DNA of 64,000 bases from Ciona intestinalis (Eukaryota > Chordata > Ascidiacea > Phlebobranchia > Cionidae): contig NC_020173.2 of NCBI RefSeq assembly GCF_000224145.3, positions 3,511,620 through 3,575,619 on the forward strand. The letters are read 5' to 3'. The notes beneath the pieces were generated by a model. It did not search any database and was not told the DNA's origin. It saw nothing but the letters and a program-made list of their open reading frames with translations. Positions 11,601 to 40,781 of this stretch are shown piece after piece (the first letter of the stretch is position 1; the number at the start of each line of letters is the position of its first letter). Made by a program: the position numbers and the translations under genes.

Positions 11601-14600
11601 TAGCCAATGTAATTAGAGGCAAACACACGCAATAATGCCACTAAGAGACAATGACACTTTGTGGTAAAAATAGCTCCAATTATCTAATGGTGTATGGCAG
11701 GTTTCATTACGAATGTGAATACACACAGTATGTTTATAATCAATATGAGTTCCTGGTAATTCCCACTTACGAATCATGCAAAGATTAACATACGAATTTG
11801 AATATTACGGCAAGTCTGGCATGCTTTCCTTCTCCCTTCCGATAATAAACTTAATTTTATATCGTCTGGAAAATGGCCTATTTTAACTCTGACATCACTG
11901 AAGAGCTGCCATGTTTCAAGTTATTTTAATTTACTCTTGACACTCCAACACACACAGATTATATTTTTTATATATACTGCGGGTATACACATATTCAGTG
12001 TATGAGACATTCTGGCAGCTCCATCTATCTTGATACAAATAACTGCAATTACCAAAGAAAATTAACTATATTAATTTTCCTAACATTTAAATCTTTTTTT
12101 TTCAGGTACTGGAATTCGTAATGGAAGGTTTATCCTTCACATGCCTCACAATCACAATGCTCAGTTTGTTCCTCGTTCTTCGAAGACGATCCAAATCATC
12201 AACAAGCACAGCAGCAAGAGAGCGCACCATCGTGCATATTAACTTTATTGCAGCCCTGGCAGCTTTACACTTGGTTAGATTGATCAGTGAGGCTTCTCTT
12301 GGCAATAATGGAATGTGCAATATGACAGTGGTCCTGAGGTGGGTGATTAAGTGTCAAACCTTGTTACTTTTATTAACTGCCTATGGAGAATGTTGGTGTC
12401 TATAGCTATTAATAGCAGAATGAGATTAAGAAGTATTTGAAATTCATGTCAAAATAGTACGAATGATGTTGAATGAATGAAACTCCTTTATCCTCTGCAA
12501 AAAACAGTCATTATAACCTTGTTTTGTTTCATACACTCTGTGCTCGCTTACAAGTTATCAATAATACTACCTAGTACTTGTGTTGTTCTGCAATAAACAC
12601 TGGTAACAAAACTAATAACATCAACATAAGACAGTTGTTGTGTTACAGTCATTACTTTGTGCTTGCAAGTGGCATTTGGATGCTGATCGAGGGACTTGTC
12701 CTGTATTTGAACCTTGTTGTTAAAAGCATGAAGTTCAACAGACTTGGTTGGTACAAGTTTGCTGCTGGATGGGGAATTCCATTTGTGATTGTTTTTATAT
12801 CAGCCGGTGAGTCAAATATACACGACCTGTCATTTCTGGCTTGCCCTCAGTTTACCCTTTGTATGATAAGTTGGCTTTATTGCTAGGGATACTCTGACAG
12901 CTTCAGGTATTGTGGTACGAATTAAATCTGGTACAGAAAATTACTACAACATCCCTTCACAGAAGATAATATATAAGGCACTGACAATGATAAATTTAAA
13001 TATCTTTTACACTTTCTTGCAGTTGTTGGATTCACACATGGAATTTACGTCCAACGAGCAGAAAAACAAATGCAGTGTCCTCCACTGAATGGTGAGGTGA
13101 CTATAGATCAGACAGAGGTATGTACAACAATTTTACTAATACAGTATCAGTAATAATGTATATGAAACTTGAATATCCAATAACTTTTGGCAAATAGCTA
13201 CAAATTATGTAATGTCTTACCCAGCAGTAACAATATTAAACGGTTTAAAAATGCTCAAGTGTAGTTTTAAATTTAAAACCCTTGCCTTATTTTTTTTTTC
13301 GCTCTCACTTTTTACAACCCTTGCTGCTCCTTCCAGATCACTTTCAAGTACTGTTGGCTTGGAACAAAGCATAACATGATATGGTCAGCCACTGGACCCC
13401 TGATCGCTATTTTTATCATTAACTTCTTTATTCTTTCACACACTGTCGCATTGATTTTAAAGCTGAGCTTAAAATCTAAGGCAATGAAGCCTTCAAGTTC
13501 CAAGAGTAACCATGGACAACATTTGTGGTAATTACTAACTGATTTTTAAATAGAACTGAGAATATCTGTGTCTAAGAATGGACAAAAAAGGCTAACAAAA
13601 AAAGTGTTAAAAATTTAAAATAGTACAGGTTTTTTCAAATAGTACTAGGTATATCTGTGTCTGTAGATGAAATGCCAACAGTGTTGGAAATAAACTATAT
13701 CTGTAATAAAGAACATGCATATTTTACTATCTGGTATTAAGCTATGTTGAAATATTTCTTAAAAATATCCTGAATTCTTTGTTAAAATTACCAGTACTAA
13801 ACCATGTTGAAAAAGGTCTTGAAAATATTCCGAAAATTCGTCTTAAGTTTTTTTCCAAATGCAGGCACACAACAAAAGGGATCCTGGTTCTTTTCCCAAT
13901 ACTTGGTGTTCCATGGTTGATTGGATTCCTGGTTAATATTCGGGAGTATCACGTTAACATTGTGTTCCAGTACATCCATGTATCACTGAATGGGTTGCAA
14001 GGAGTGTTTATCTTCATATTTTACTGTGCAGTGAATAAAGAGGCAAGTTTTTTGGGGATAAGAAACTTTGTTTCCAATCACATATATGAAAAAAAAAGAA
14101 GAAATTATTAAACCATGATCCAAAAATAATGTACTCCTAAAAATTACTCAAAAAAACATTTCATGACCTTTTTGTAAAACTTTTTGTAAACAAAAAGGCA
14201 ATGACTGATCCCAGACTGACTGATATTCCAACTATCCAAATACTAAAAACAAAAGATACAAACAGAAATTAAAAGAAAGAATATATTCACCTGAATTTCA
14301 AGGTAATTTTAACGAATTAGAATTCCGGATAATTTAAATTCAAAAAATCTGTTTTAAATTAAAAAAAAACCAACAGGTGAGAGAGATATTGTACAGAGTA
14401 ATGAGCAATAAATGGGATCAACACAAGTTGTCTGCATCGCGGTCAGCAAACAACTCATTATCAGCAAGAGATAGATGGAAGAAAAGTATCCAAAGTATCA
14501 TGAATGCTAACAACAGCACAAACTCACTGCAGAAGCAGACAAAACAGTAAGTGGATAAAATTAGAACTTAAGCATGTGGTATAGTGAAAGTTTTTACTGA

Positions 14601-17600
14601 AATTTATAAAGTCTTGCATTTGTTTAATTATAATGAAAGTTGAACTATTGCAATACTTTTTAGGAAAAAATGCTTTTGTTTTTGAATTTGCAATATTTAA
14701 AAAAAATTTTTTTTAGGAGAACAAACGTGAATTTTTGTTTACAAATTTGTTATAACGATTATAATGAATATTATCCTAATATATATTATGTTTAAAACAG
14801 TAATCTGAGTCAGTATTCGGTCAATACTGCACAAAGAGCAAGTTCTGGTTCAAACTCAGCAGCAAGCACAATCTACAGAACAAAACAGTAAGAAATAAAT
14901 ATAACGGATATCATACAGATAGTGCCCTATTAGTATAACTGGTATAAGTAAAAGTATTCAATTCAATATTAAACAAAACAGTTAAAAAATTTCCGGAATA
15001 TTCAGAAACTGAATTCTAAAATTTACTTTGCAGAAAATATTCCACTGGTTCATTCGACAGATCTCGAATGAATAGTTTCGGAAAACCAGGATTAAGTTGC
15101 AGTCTGCCTCGTGGTATGGGTTACCAGACCATGCCACAAGTTACAAGGACTCCAAGCACAAGGTCATTGCACTCAGAGAACAACAGCATTCCAAGGATAT
15201 GTAACCAATGCGGGAGTCTTAAAACGCATTCTAAACTGAGTAGACTTGATTCAGGCTGCAGTAACTGCAAGAGGCATAATCTTTCAGCCAAGTCTTCAAC
15301 AGACATACATGCTGATGCTGCAATGGACACAGTATGCACGGAGCTGCCTGTGGTGAACCAGAGGTGGCATCGAATGACAGCAGAAGAGTTTAAAAGATTT
15401 TCGTCCATCCCAGAAGAAAAGAGAAGAAGTGGTGTGAATTCATTTTACCAGGACAATGAGACTAATCCACTGCCATGGGAGAAAAAGGCAAAGACAATTG
15501 AACGAACCAATGTCTCACAACGGTTCGGTAGTTCAAATACTTACATTGTACCAATAGATGTGCATGCTGCATTAGAGTCTGATAACGAAGAGGAGAGAAG
15601 CATAGGTTCTGTGGCCGAAGAGGAGAGAAGCACAAGAAGAAGTTCTGTGGCAGAGGAGGAGAGAAGCACAAGAAAAAGTTCTATAGCAGAGGAGAGAAGC
15701 ACAAAAAGAAGTTCTGTGGCAGAAGAGAGAGGACCAGAGGAACCATTACAAACTAATTATTTCAGCATGGTTAGACATAAGGATGCTGGCAACACTGTTA
15801 AGATGGTAGATGTTGATATAGATGATGATGATGATTATGCTGAACTGCCTGAACCAGAACAAACTTAGCAATCCAATACGGACCCTTACACTGGGTTATA
15901 GCCGGTGGTACAGTAAGGGGGTTTTAGAGGTCACAACCCCTATTTTTTGTAAAAAAAGAGTAAAATTTACTGGATTAAAAATGCAATTGCAGTATCTAGT
16001 TCTTTTTTAAAGAGAGTTTAGTAATGAATCATTTTACTAAAGATTGTCAATCGTGTAAAAGTAGGTGTTTTAGGCATAAGTTTTTCGCTGGATCACTGAT
16101 TGTTACGTTACAAGTTTTAATATTATGCTGGCAAAAACTTTATACACCTGTGCCAACTGTCAAACTATATAAACTACAATAACTTACCTCTGTATTCGGC
16201 CTGTTTATGACTAACTACTGTAAAATATGAACTAAAGTTATCTATAAAATAAATTATACACTGAGCTGTTTCAAATTGAAGAAGTACATCTCAGCATTCA
16301 AATTAAAACTTAATTAGCAATAAAATTCAAACATCTTGTGAAAGAAACTGTGAGCTTACCTGAACAAGAAGTGGTTGGTCCGAGGTGAGATTTGATGTCA
16401 GTATCTTTGGTTTGTCTTCTGGGAAGACAGAATCCATTCGAAATGGAAACATCTAAAAAAAGATAAACTTGTTTTTAAAGCTTGGTAAAAATGGGTTATT
16501 TAAGTATAGCACTTATTGGTTTTATAATAATGGAAATTTATGAAAGATCCAATTTATATCAAATTCAGTATCTTAATGATCTGGTGCTACGAAAACGTAA
16601 CCAACAAAAATCAAGTCCAACCACTAGTAGTAAAAGAGAAATATATTTCGCCTAAAGGGCATCGTCAGTCTCTTATTCAAATAGAATCTCAGTATCTTAA
16701 AGTAGACATGTCAATTATTGTAAACATATTAGCGAATATACCTTAGTTGCATAAATATTGAATAGATGCCAAGATACATCATGAAGAAGCAGCAATATTG
16801 TACCAGATACCCACAGTGTCCATGCAAGTGATATAACCCCCATAATGTTCAAGGTACTTACAATATGGCCATCACTGAAATGTCAAGTGTAAATAAAAGG
16901 TTATGGTTTAAACAAAAGGTTTCTTTAACTTCTTTCTTAAGGTTTCTTAAGTTGAAAAGTTAAAGTTTACTCTAAGGCCAAGGTACCACATAATGCTGGA
17001 AAGCAAAAATGTTTTTGTATTTATTTGAAACTAAAATTTATATGTAACTAACACTTAATGCAACAAACTGTAGGATAAGTCTTCAAAAAACATGCATAAT
17101 CAAATCATGCAGCAATGGTATGTACTGGACCCTGTTTAATAAGTAAGAGGTAGCACCAGATGAAGCCTTTGTTTAACCAGACACTTACCATGGTCCAGCT
17201 CTGAAGAGATCAGCAACAAATTCTCTTGTTAAATATCCAATCAAGTAATAGAAGATTAGAAAATACTGTAAGAACTTCGCACACGTTTTGTAACTTTGTA
17301 CCAACATTTGATGGAAGTTGCATTTTATGGAAATAAAACGGGCTTGCTGAAACAAAAAATATAAATTACATATATTTTATATATTATCACTGGTGTCTAT
17401 TACCGGGGGCAGGGGGGACCCGCCCCCCTGGTTGACTTAGTTTAACCTTCATGTGCGTTTTAGTTTAGCCTTCATGTGCGTCTTAGTTAAGCAAACACTG
17501 ACATTTTTTTCGCTCCGCTAAGAAATTAAGAATGATTTACAGTGTGAAAAAAATCAACACCTATGTATATATTTATATATATTGCAAAGCAAAGTTTTGC

Positions 17601-19168
17601 TATTTTTTAAATTTAAAAAAAAGGCTTTTAAGAGTCTTGGTGTGTATTTTAAAGTAATGAAAATAAGCCAATGTAGACCCACTAGACCCAAATGCAAAAC
17701 ATGCTGTTCTCTATTAACTCTGTATACAGACTAGATCTAGACACAAGTACATGAAAAATTATTGAATTTTACAATAGTATATGTAAAGTTTACCTGCACT
17801 ATTGGGAAGTTAAGACAATACAGATGCTTGTTAGATCTTGAAACAAAATTGGCTGCACCAACCACAGAACCAAATAGTATCAATATGTAACATGATTCAT
17901 TTAGACACCTTTGTTAAAAAGTGTTACTTTTTAGAATTGAAAAAAATAAATAAAAATATACAAATGTTGCTTAACTTATAACACCATTAACACCAATAAG
18001 TTTCAAAAGAGAAATACTTAACTTATAGTAAATCAAGGACCTTTAGAAATATATAACTTTATAGGGGTAATAATAAAAATAAAAAATGATTGGAAGGAGT
18101 ACTTTTATATTCGTATTAGTAAAAAGAGTATTCAATTCTAAAACAAGAACTGTAAATAAAAGTTATTCGAAATTTCCCACATATGACTTACACATAATCA
18201 GGCGTGTTCTTGCACTGAATATAAACAGTGGAAAATTTGCTTTCCGTAATACCCGCTAGGAAAGCTGTGATAACCCCACATAGAACCCCATGACACATGG
18301 TTAGGAATATCCGTTTGAAACTAAACATGGCAACCAGAGATTGAAAACGAGTCGTTGGCAATTTGCATGTCACTGGATAAAATCAAAACCATTTATTTAA
18401 CTTAGGTTATTTTTTAAATTGTTTAAGAGACTTCAGAAGGGATTTTTATACAATAGGCCATTAAAAAAGGTTTAACAATTTATAGAATAGGGTAATGTGT
18501 TTAAACATATATATATATTATATATATACCGTAACTACCATAAATATTACATAAAAATCATAATAGACTCGAAAAAAAAGTTTAAATTTTATGAAAGACA
18601 CAAACACATAGTTTACCTTTGGAGCCTTGCATGTGTAGCTTGACAAACAATGAACTAAGACATGATATGCAAAAGATCAAAACCCAAACACGGAATGAAA
18701 AAAGGAGAAGAAAATAATCTACATAAATAAATACATAAAATATAAAAAAATTACAAATTTTATACTAATGTAGAATGTAGATAGCATTTAATAAAATACC
18801 ATTAAAAGTCAGAACCATACAAAAATATTCTACTATACTATCTGTGTTACTTTACAATTAATCACCCAGCATATTCTTACCATACACAGCATAAATATGA
18901 TTTGAAGGTGTAAATGTCCATACAAATAAAGCAACCAAAAGCCAAGATGAATTAACTACCCAAGTCCAAACAGCTGCTGCAGCATTTCTCCAAATAAACT
19001 CCTAAATAAACGACCATAAGTTACCATATTGTACATTGTTGAGTAAAATGCATTGGTTTAACACACAAAACGGATTATACGATAAATCATCCCAATGCAA
19101 AATAAAACAAATATATAAATATTAATATATATATACCATACCTGGGAAATCAACCAGTTCTTAGCCAT
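5632..19168 (-). CDS. NDC1: Nucleoporin NDC1, 16 exons, 646 residues
   Basis: Exons: 19142-19168, 18881-19001, 18617-18718, 18192-18372, 17794-17908, 17189-17346, 16742-16874, 16360-16452, 8549-8732, 7975-8064, 7632-7720, 7186-7296, 6936-6995, 6399-6506, 6005-6169, 5632-5835. They total 1941 nt, in frame, against 674 residues in human NDC1. The N-terminal half carries about six hydrophobic segments. Recognisable blocks in order are EFIWRNAAAAVWTWVV, CLNESCYILILFGS...LNFPIVQ, IYATK/MFPFRMDSVFPED, the cytoplasmic HLAFQYLSSIA...WNLILDECLARL, a Ser-rich linker, EDDYGVVQRRLHEVINCLLDL, and the C-terminal SAVYRITDTF with terminal SFVEHQE. Family role: a transmembrane ring nucleoporin anchoring the pore complex in the nuclear envelope. 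The start is the only in-frame Met before the first TM. Intron 8 (8733-16359) hosts a complete gene on the other strand. Confidence 0.93.
6711..6903. mobile_element. TA-type TIR element (MITE-like), full length
   Basis: It is 193 bp, with ends TAGTAGTGTGGGGGAAGATG and CCCCCACCCTACTA and internal family markers intact. The flanks are TATA-rich, consistent with TA insertion. It lies between NDC1 coding exons. Confidence 0.85.
9196..15868 (+). CDS. Trefoil-domain adhesion GPCR, 14 exons, about 972 residues
   Basis: Exons: 9196-9274, 9491-9631, 9889-10064, 10358-10626, 10885-11061, 11388-~11517, 12106-12338, 12649-12806, 13023-13117, 13337-13527, 13865-14042, 14377-14546, 14801-14887, 15034-15868. 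Residues 1-20 form a signal peptide (MNWFTWTLLLFQTTLFSFA). Residues 28-62 form a trefoil/P-type domain: C-x5-CG-x7-C-x4-CC-x10-CF. About 75-280 is a GAIN-like region. About 282-318 is a GPS with all four Cys and W (CQYIDETTNQWSPYGC, then CFCNHTTKFSVLF). About 325-607 is a family-B2-type 7TM with SHYFVLASGIWMLIEGL (TM3), YKFAAGWGIPFVIVFISA (TM4), GVPWLIGF (TM6) and LNGLQGVFIFIFYC-x-VNKE/VRE (TM7). A 365-residue Ser-rich tail follows. The GPS exon donor is uncertain (GT at 11515 or 11518, both in phase). The intron at 14043-14376 is GC-AG. I could not assign a vertebrate orthologue. Confidence 0.9.
15589..15735 (+). repeat. In-frame tandem repeat in the GPCR tail (E-E-R-S-T-R-x-S-S-V-A type)
   Basis: The coding sequence repeats a unit of about 12 codons reading AEEERSTRRSSV, with variants ERSIGSV, AEEERSTRKSSI and AEERSTKRSSV, four to five times. 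It alternates acidic clusters with R-x-S-S sites that resemble basophilic kinase targets. An acidic run of Asp (IDDDDDY) follows before the stop. The repeat length is likely polymorphic. Confidence 0.85.
16248..16253 (+). terminator. Candidate poly(A) signal of the nested GPCR
   Basis: AATAAA lies about 380 bp after the GPCR stop and about 100 bp before the next NDC1 exon on the opposite strand, so the GPCR transcript could end within the NDC1 intron. Confidence 0.45.
16565..16700 (-). mobile_element. Small retroelement-like patch: spliced-leader 16-mer plus hammerhead-like core
   Basis: On the minus strand, ATTCTATTTGAATAAG (16687-16672) is followed at once by AGA-CTGACGA, a GCC...GGC hairpin and GAAA. 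After a short AT stretch comes TCTCTT, which can pair with AAGAGA, as stem I of a hammerhead ribozyme would. The 12-mer TCAGTATCTTAA is present at both 16565-16576 and 16689-16700, bracketing the patch at 124-bp spacing. It lies in an NDC1 intron. What the element is remains inference. Confidence 0.45.
17395..17440. repeat. G/C-rich foldback in an NDC1 intron
   Basis: CAGGGGGGACCCGCCCCCCTG forms a short hairpin inside very AT-rich intron DNA. Its composition resembles the termini of the hAT-like element at 50047-51179, so it may be a relic of that kind. The identity is uncertain. Confidence 0.35.
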
Positions 19169-20571
19169 ATTATCTTCGTAGAATCGGTAAAACCGCAGTA
19201 CACATTTAAAAGAAATATGAATATGTAGACACTGTTGGAATTGTAATCCAACAAGGCAACAAGCTTAGCCCCTTAAAAGTTCACAATTGATTTATAACAA
19301 GCTTGACAAAAATTTCGTAGACTTCCCGCGACTACAAAAGTTAGACATTAGTGTTGCGCACACGGTAATTTAAATTGAGCGCCTGTTCGTATGAAAAAAA
19401 TGGAAACGGGGAGTATGGTGATGAGCAGTTTGAACGGGCAGTACAACTTTATACTATAATATATACACGTATATAATATTTTAAACAAATGATAAGCAAA
19501 TGCGTAAACTTGGACACTGCTTATTCTCAATACCTCCAGTTTTAAGAAAACCTCTTGGTAGTTCTAGAACGAAACAGTTGTTAGATAACTTGGATTATTA
19601 TTATAAATGAGTGAATGCACTACAAACGGCATGAACAGCATTATCAGTGGAAATGTAACAATTTATTTAGCTTTAAACTGCCTACCTTAAACTGTCTTAG
19701 AAAATAATATGATGGCTACATTCCGGTTTGTGATGTTAAGACACACATCTTAGTTTTATTGTTGTTCGAATATTAACTAGACAAGAATAGAAGATATTAC
19801 ACAACGAAAACACAATTGTCCTTAATTGATAACAAGCATCAACATATTTGGTAAGTATTGTTTAAATGATATGGTAGAGTAGGGTAAGATGGGACACCTT
19901 TAGCACATATATTCAAGTATTCTGATCGAGTTTTAAACAATTAACAACGACCTATGGGAGTCATGAGGACAAAGTTTTATAATTCTTTAAATGTTCTTTG
20001 TTTACCACCAAATGGGACGATAAAATATAGGTAAAGGTGTCCCATTTTCCCCACTTTACTGTATTATCAAAATGAAGCATTTATAGAAAAAGGGCGTTAA
20101 AGCGAATCATGGCGTAGGACTTTGGATGTGGGCCATAGCAAACTTTTTACCTTCACAATATTCAGTGTTTGCTACGCAGCCTGTTTTTGTGAAATATAAA
20201 AAGGAGAAACGCAGTGCTGTATGAATGTGTGTGCATGTATATGATAAACAGCCTATTACAACACAATTTGCATCATAGTTTTGGCAAAATACTTTTTATA
20301 AAATTACAGAAAATATTAAAATATTGAGTTCAAACCAAAAAACTTGTTTGCTTCGGAACTGCATTCATTAAAAAAGCTGTAAAAATGTAATTTAAAAAGC
20401 GAAAAATGTTTGAGAATCTACACAGCAGTTGAACAATTCAACTTAATAGTTTCTTTTCGTGAAATAGTTTTCTTAAAATTCTTTTTCGCATCTCAATTTG
20501 TGATGTCACAGAGACTCTTGTTTCGCACGAAGTGCTTCATTATTTCATGATGATAAACATTGAGCATTGCA
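19169..20571. other. Intergenic region between NDC1 start and ROR stop
   Basis: It holds the NDC1 upstream region, the ROR 3' UTR and one MITE-like element (19874-20060). No exon or RNA gene was recognised. Confidence 0.5.
19874..20060. mobile_element. TA-type TIR element (MITE-like)
   Basis: The ends are TAGAGTAGGGTAAGATGGG and TTTCCCCACTTTACT, with internal TTTTAAACAATTAACAACG, GGGAGTCATGAGG and ACCACCAAATGGGACGA. It is the family of 32288-32480, lightly diverged at the tips, and intergenic between NDC1 and ROR. Confidence 0.8.
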
Positions 20572-37877
<17,306 letters not shown>

Positions 37878-38633
37878 GTTCCTGTAAGGTCCAGACGCTC
37901 GGTTTGAGGTCGTCGAGCCGACGAATTACGGTAGCGTGAAGACAATTAGGTCAAGAGATGCAAAGACAATGGTAGCAAGCTGTTTCTTCGCACTACGGCC
38001 CAGCTACGTGAAAATTAACTTCTGTGAAAATTAGAAAAATTATGCCAAAGGTCACGCTTGGGTTAATAACAAATACATACAGTATATTTGTAAAACTCAA
38101 TCAAAATCTAAACTATCCAACACTGACCTAAAATGTGAAAACAACTTACTAAAATAGCAAACAATTTTATTTCTTACTGAAACACAGTTTCAAAGAAGTT
38201 TCACAGATATATCATCGAGTATACTATGTAAACGGACTTTGCGTTTGCACTATCGTTATGTTACAACATACATATTCTTACGGCTGAATTACAAGTCCAA
38301 AAACTTGAAAAATAAAAGCGAATAGAGTTTCCACAAAAAGTTCCAAACACATCTGTCCACACTTAGACAACTATTTTAACTAAAACCAGACGAAGCCACG
38401 ATTTTAACGAAAACCAGCAGAATAGACTCAAACGTCAGGCATAATTACCACCCATACACACGACCATATATAATGAGTACGTTTCCCGAGAATATGCGAC
38501 TTGAAGTGGCGAAGCTATTCAATAGTAACTTGTTAATAACAAAAACTTAAGCCAAGACTCATGTGGGAGTATTTCTAAATGTTTTAAATACGGCGTAATT
38601 GTACAATATTACAACTACACGTATAGTGGGTTG

Positions 38634-38796
38634 GGGTAAGATGGTGTTTCGTTTACTTTTACCATCTCAAAGAAAACACAAAGAAATATATAAAATTATT
38701 ATCACGACTTCAAAAAAGGTTTTTAATTGTTAAAATAAGGATTAGGAAACATGGGATGTTATGTTCTTACGATTTCTCATCTTACCCCACAGTACT
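38634..38796. mobile_element. TA-type TIR element, strongly diverged
   Basis: The ends TAGTGGGTTGGGGTAAGATG and CATCTTACCCCACAGTA keep the TIR pattern. Much of the family body is gone or changed. Confidence 0.6.
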
Positions 38797-39859
38797 GTAC
38801 AAAAGTTATAACCCGAAACGCATAATTCGTATGAAATACGAATCGCTTAAGAAATCCAATTCATCATTGCTATATATCCGCAATGGTAACATGTCCAATC
38901 CACCATTGACATACATATAGGAACTACTTCATTTCAATACGTTTACCACACACATACAACTGTTTTAAGTAACAGAGAATGGAAACCTGGGTAACTGGGA
39001 AGTAAGATTTTATGTTTGATTATTCAACAGCGTTTGCTAATGTCTCGTAAATCAGCGAAAATTACATTTGATATTTGTTTAACGGCGATTGGAACAAAGC
39101 AAAGTTTTAAGGTATATGCGCTTTACGGTAGCTTTAAATAAACGTTTTAAATTTAATTATATTCCATCATTTATCAAGAGAGTAAAACCTAATGATCAAA
39201 AGACAACACCTAAATCGAATTTCTTGTAATGAGCTAATTACTATTTGAGCATATCATACAATACACATGTTTAAAGTTAAAAAAACTCGTATACTGGTAT
39301 AAAAATAACCTTGATTATTTAAAATTCTATTGAAATTTACGATACAGTATCATTTGAAAAGCAACTCTTATCCAAACTCAAGCAGTGTGTCAGAATCAGA
39401 TACTTAACTAGTGAACAGTTTAGATACAAAACATTGACTGTAATCTAAGCTACTTTTTCTATTATTTTGCTACTCACTGTGTATCAATACACATTGAAAC
39501 TACATCTGTTACTTGTTCTGAAGTGCTTTGGCGCTGTAACTAATGATACTTTCGACGTTTGAACGAACGATTTGTATTGAACGAGCAAAGAAATGGCATT
39601 CTTGTCTGCCTGGAGCTAAGACGGCGCGTATCTCACCAAATACGAGCTCTTACAATTCCGACTGTCTAAAAATTTTCGCTTTGAAGCAGAAGGAGACATC
39701 GAAAGAAGAAGGCAAAGTGAGAGAAGCGACGCTTTTGGTGTGAGATCCGAATCGGAAAAAACTTGGCGCTGATATGATGACGTCATTGCTCCTTATCCGA
39801 CGTCACGGCTAGAACGTCACTTCAAGGTGTTAGATGTCACACTCGCTGTGTGAACAAAA

Positions 39860-40080
39860 CGGCAGGCTTGGCAGTGAGCATGAGATGTACCAGTAGACAT
39901 TGCGTGTCTGGTGTATATGACACTCATTAAAACTGAACAGTGCGATGAGGTGTATAAATACACAATATGCATCTGGTCTATGGGACACATATGATAGACT
40001 CGACCGTGAGCATGAGTTATTTAAATGCATAATATTATCCCATGTACAAGCAGACACTAACGATATACCTCGGCAGTGAT
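39860..40080. repeat. Cluster of the ~70-bp unit, three to four copies
   Basis: The recurring core is CAGTGAGCATGAGATGTACC, CAGTGCGATGAGGTGTATAA, CGACCGTGAGCATGAG and CGGCAGTGATAATGGG, each followed by an A/T-rich half with TCTGGT-GTATA-like sequence. It is intergenic between ROR and PKA. Confidence 0.7.
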
Positions 40081-40595
40081 AATGGGAAAATAAGACAATA
40101 TTTACTCATTAAGACCTCCCCACAAAGTGTGACCGCAAACGGAAGGAACAGCTCAGTGCGGATAATCCAAATGTTCAGTTTTATCATAGAAAAGATTGAT
40201 GACCAACAATGCTGCTTCTTATCTAAGGAAGAATAATACTTGGTGTGAGGTCACCGCGAGGTCATTTATCTTCTCGTTTGATTGATTACTGACATGTTTA
40301 CATTCAAAAAGACAAAGGACGTAAAATGGAACTTTCATGTTTATTATCGTTGATGTGACTGGTGTATTATATTGTATTGTATAGACTTTGTTTCTGTTTT
40401 CAATGAAATAAACAGCACTGGAAAAGGATTAAATTGAAAAGTTTTCTCTAATTACAATTCCTAAAAAATACAAAACATATATTTTTATTCTATAAACCAA
40501 GTTCTCAATTTTCTGTGCCGTTTTTGGTTTCCTTTCAGAGGCACTCAACACCCGTAATCTGCTTCACGAAAAAAAGCTAGATATATTTTAACGTA

Positions 40596-40781
40596 TAGTA
40601 GGATGGGGGAAGATGGGACACCTTTTGCGCATAGTATCCGAATATCCTAATCGTGTTTTAAACAATCAACAACGGTAGAGTCTTGAGCATATAGTTTTAC
40701 AATTCTTTAAATGTTCCTTGTTTACTACCACATGGGACGAGAAAATAGAGTTAAAGATGCCCAACTTCTCCCATCCTACTA
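40596..40781. mobile_element. TA-type TIR element, near full length
   Basis: The ends are TAGTAGGATGGGGGAAGATG and CTTCTCCCATCCTACTA, with family markers TTTTAAACAATCAACAACG and TTTACTACCACATGGGACG. It has a small internal deletion relative to the 193-bp form. Confidence 0.85.

Noticed and set aside
11428..11628. Minus-strand frame that looks like a GPS motif (WWHF...GC...THNFTS)
   Set aside because: It is the reverse translation of the real plus-strand GPS exon, which has all four cysteines, correct phase and flanking exons. The resemblance is a mirror effect.
16672..16687. A functional spliced-leader RNA gene
   Set aside because: The 16-mer is followed by AGACTG instead of a GT donor, and there is no obvious Sm site arrangement.
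39543..39743. 66-codon plus-strand frame between ROR and PKA
   Set aside because: No domain, splice context or neighbouring exons; consistent with chance.
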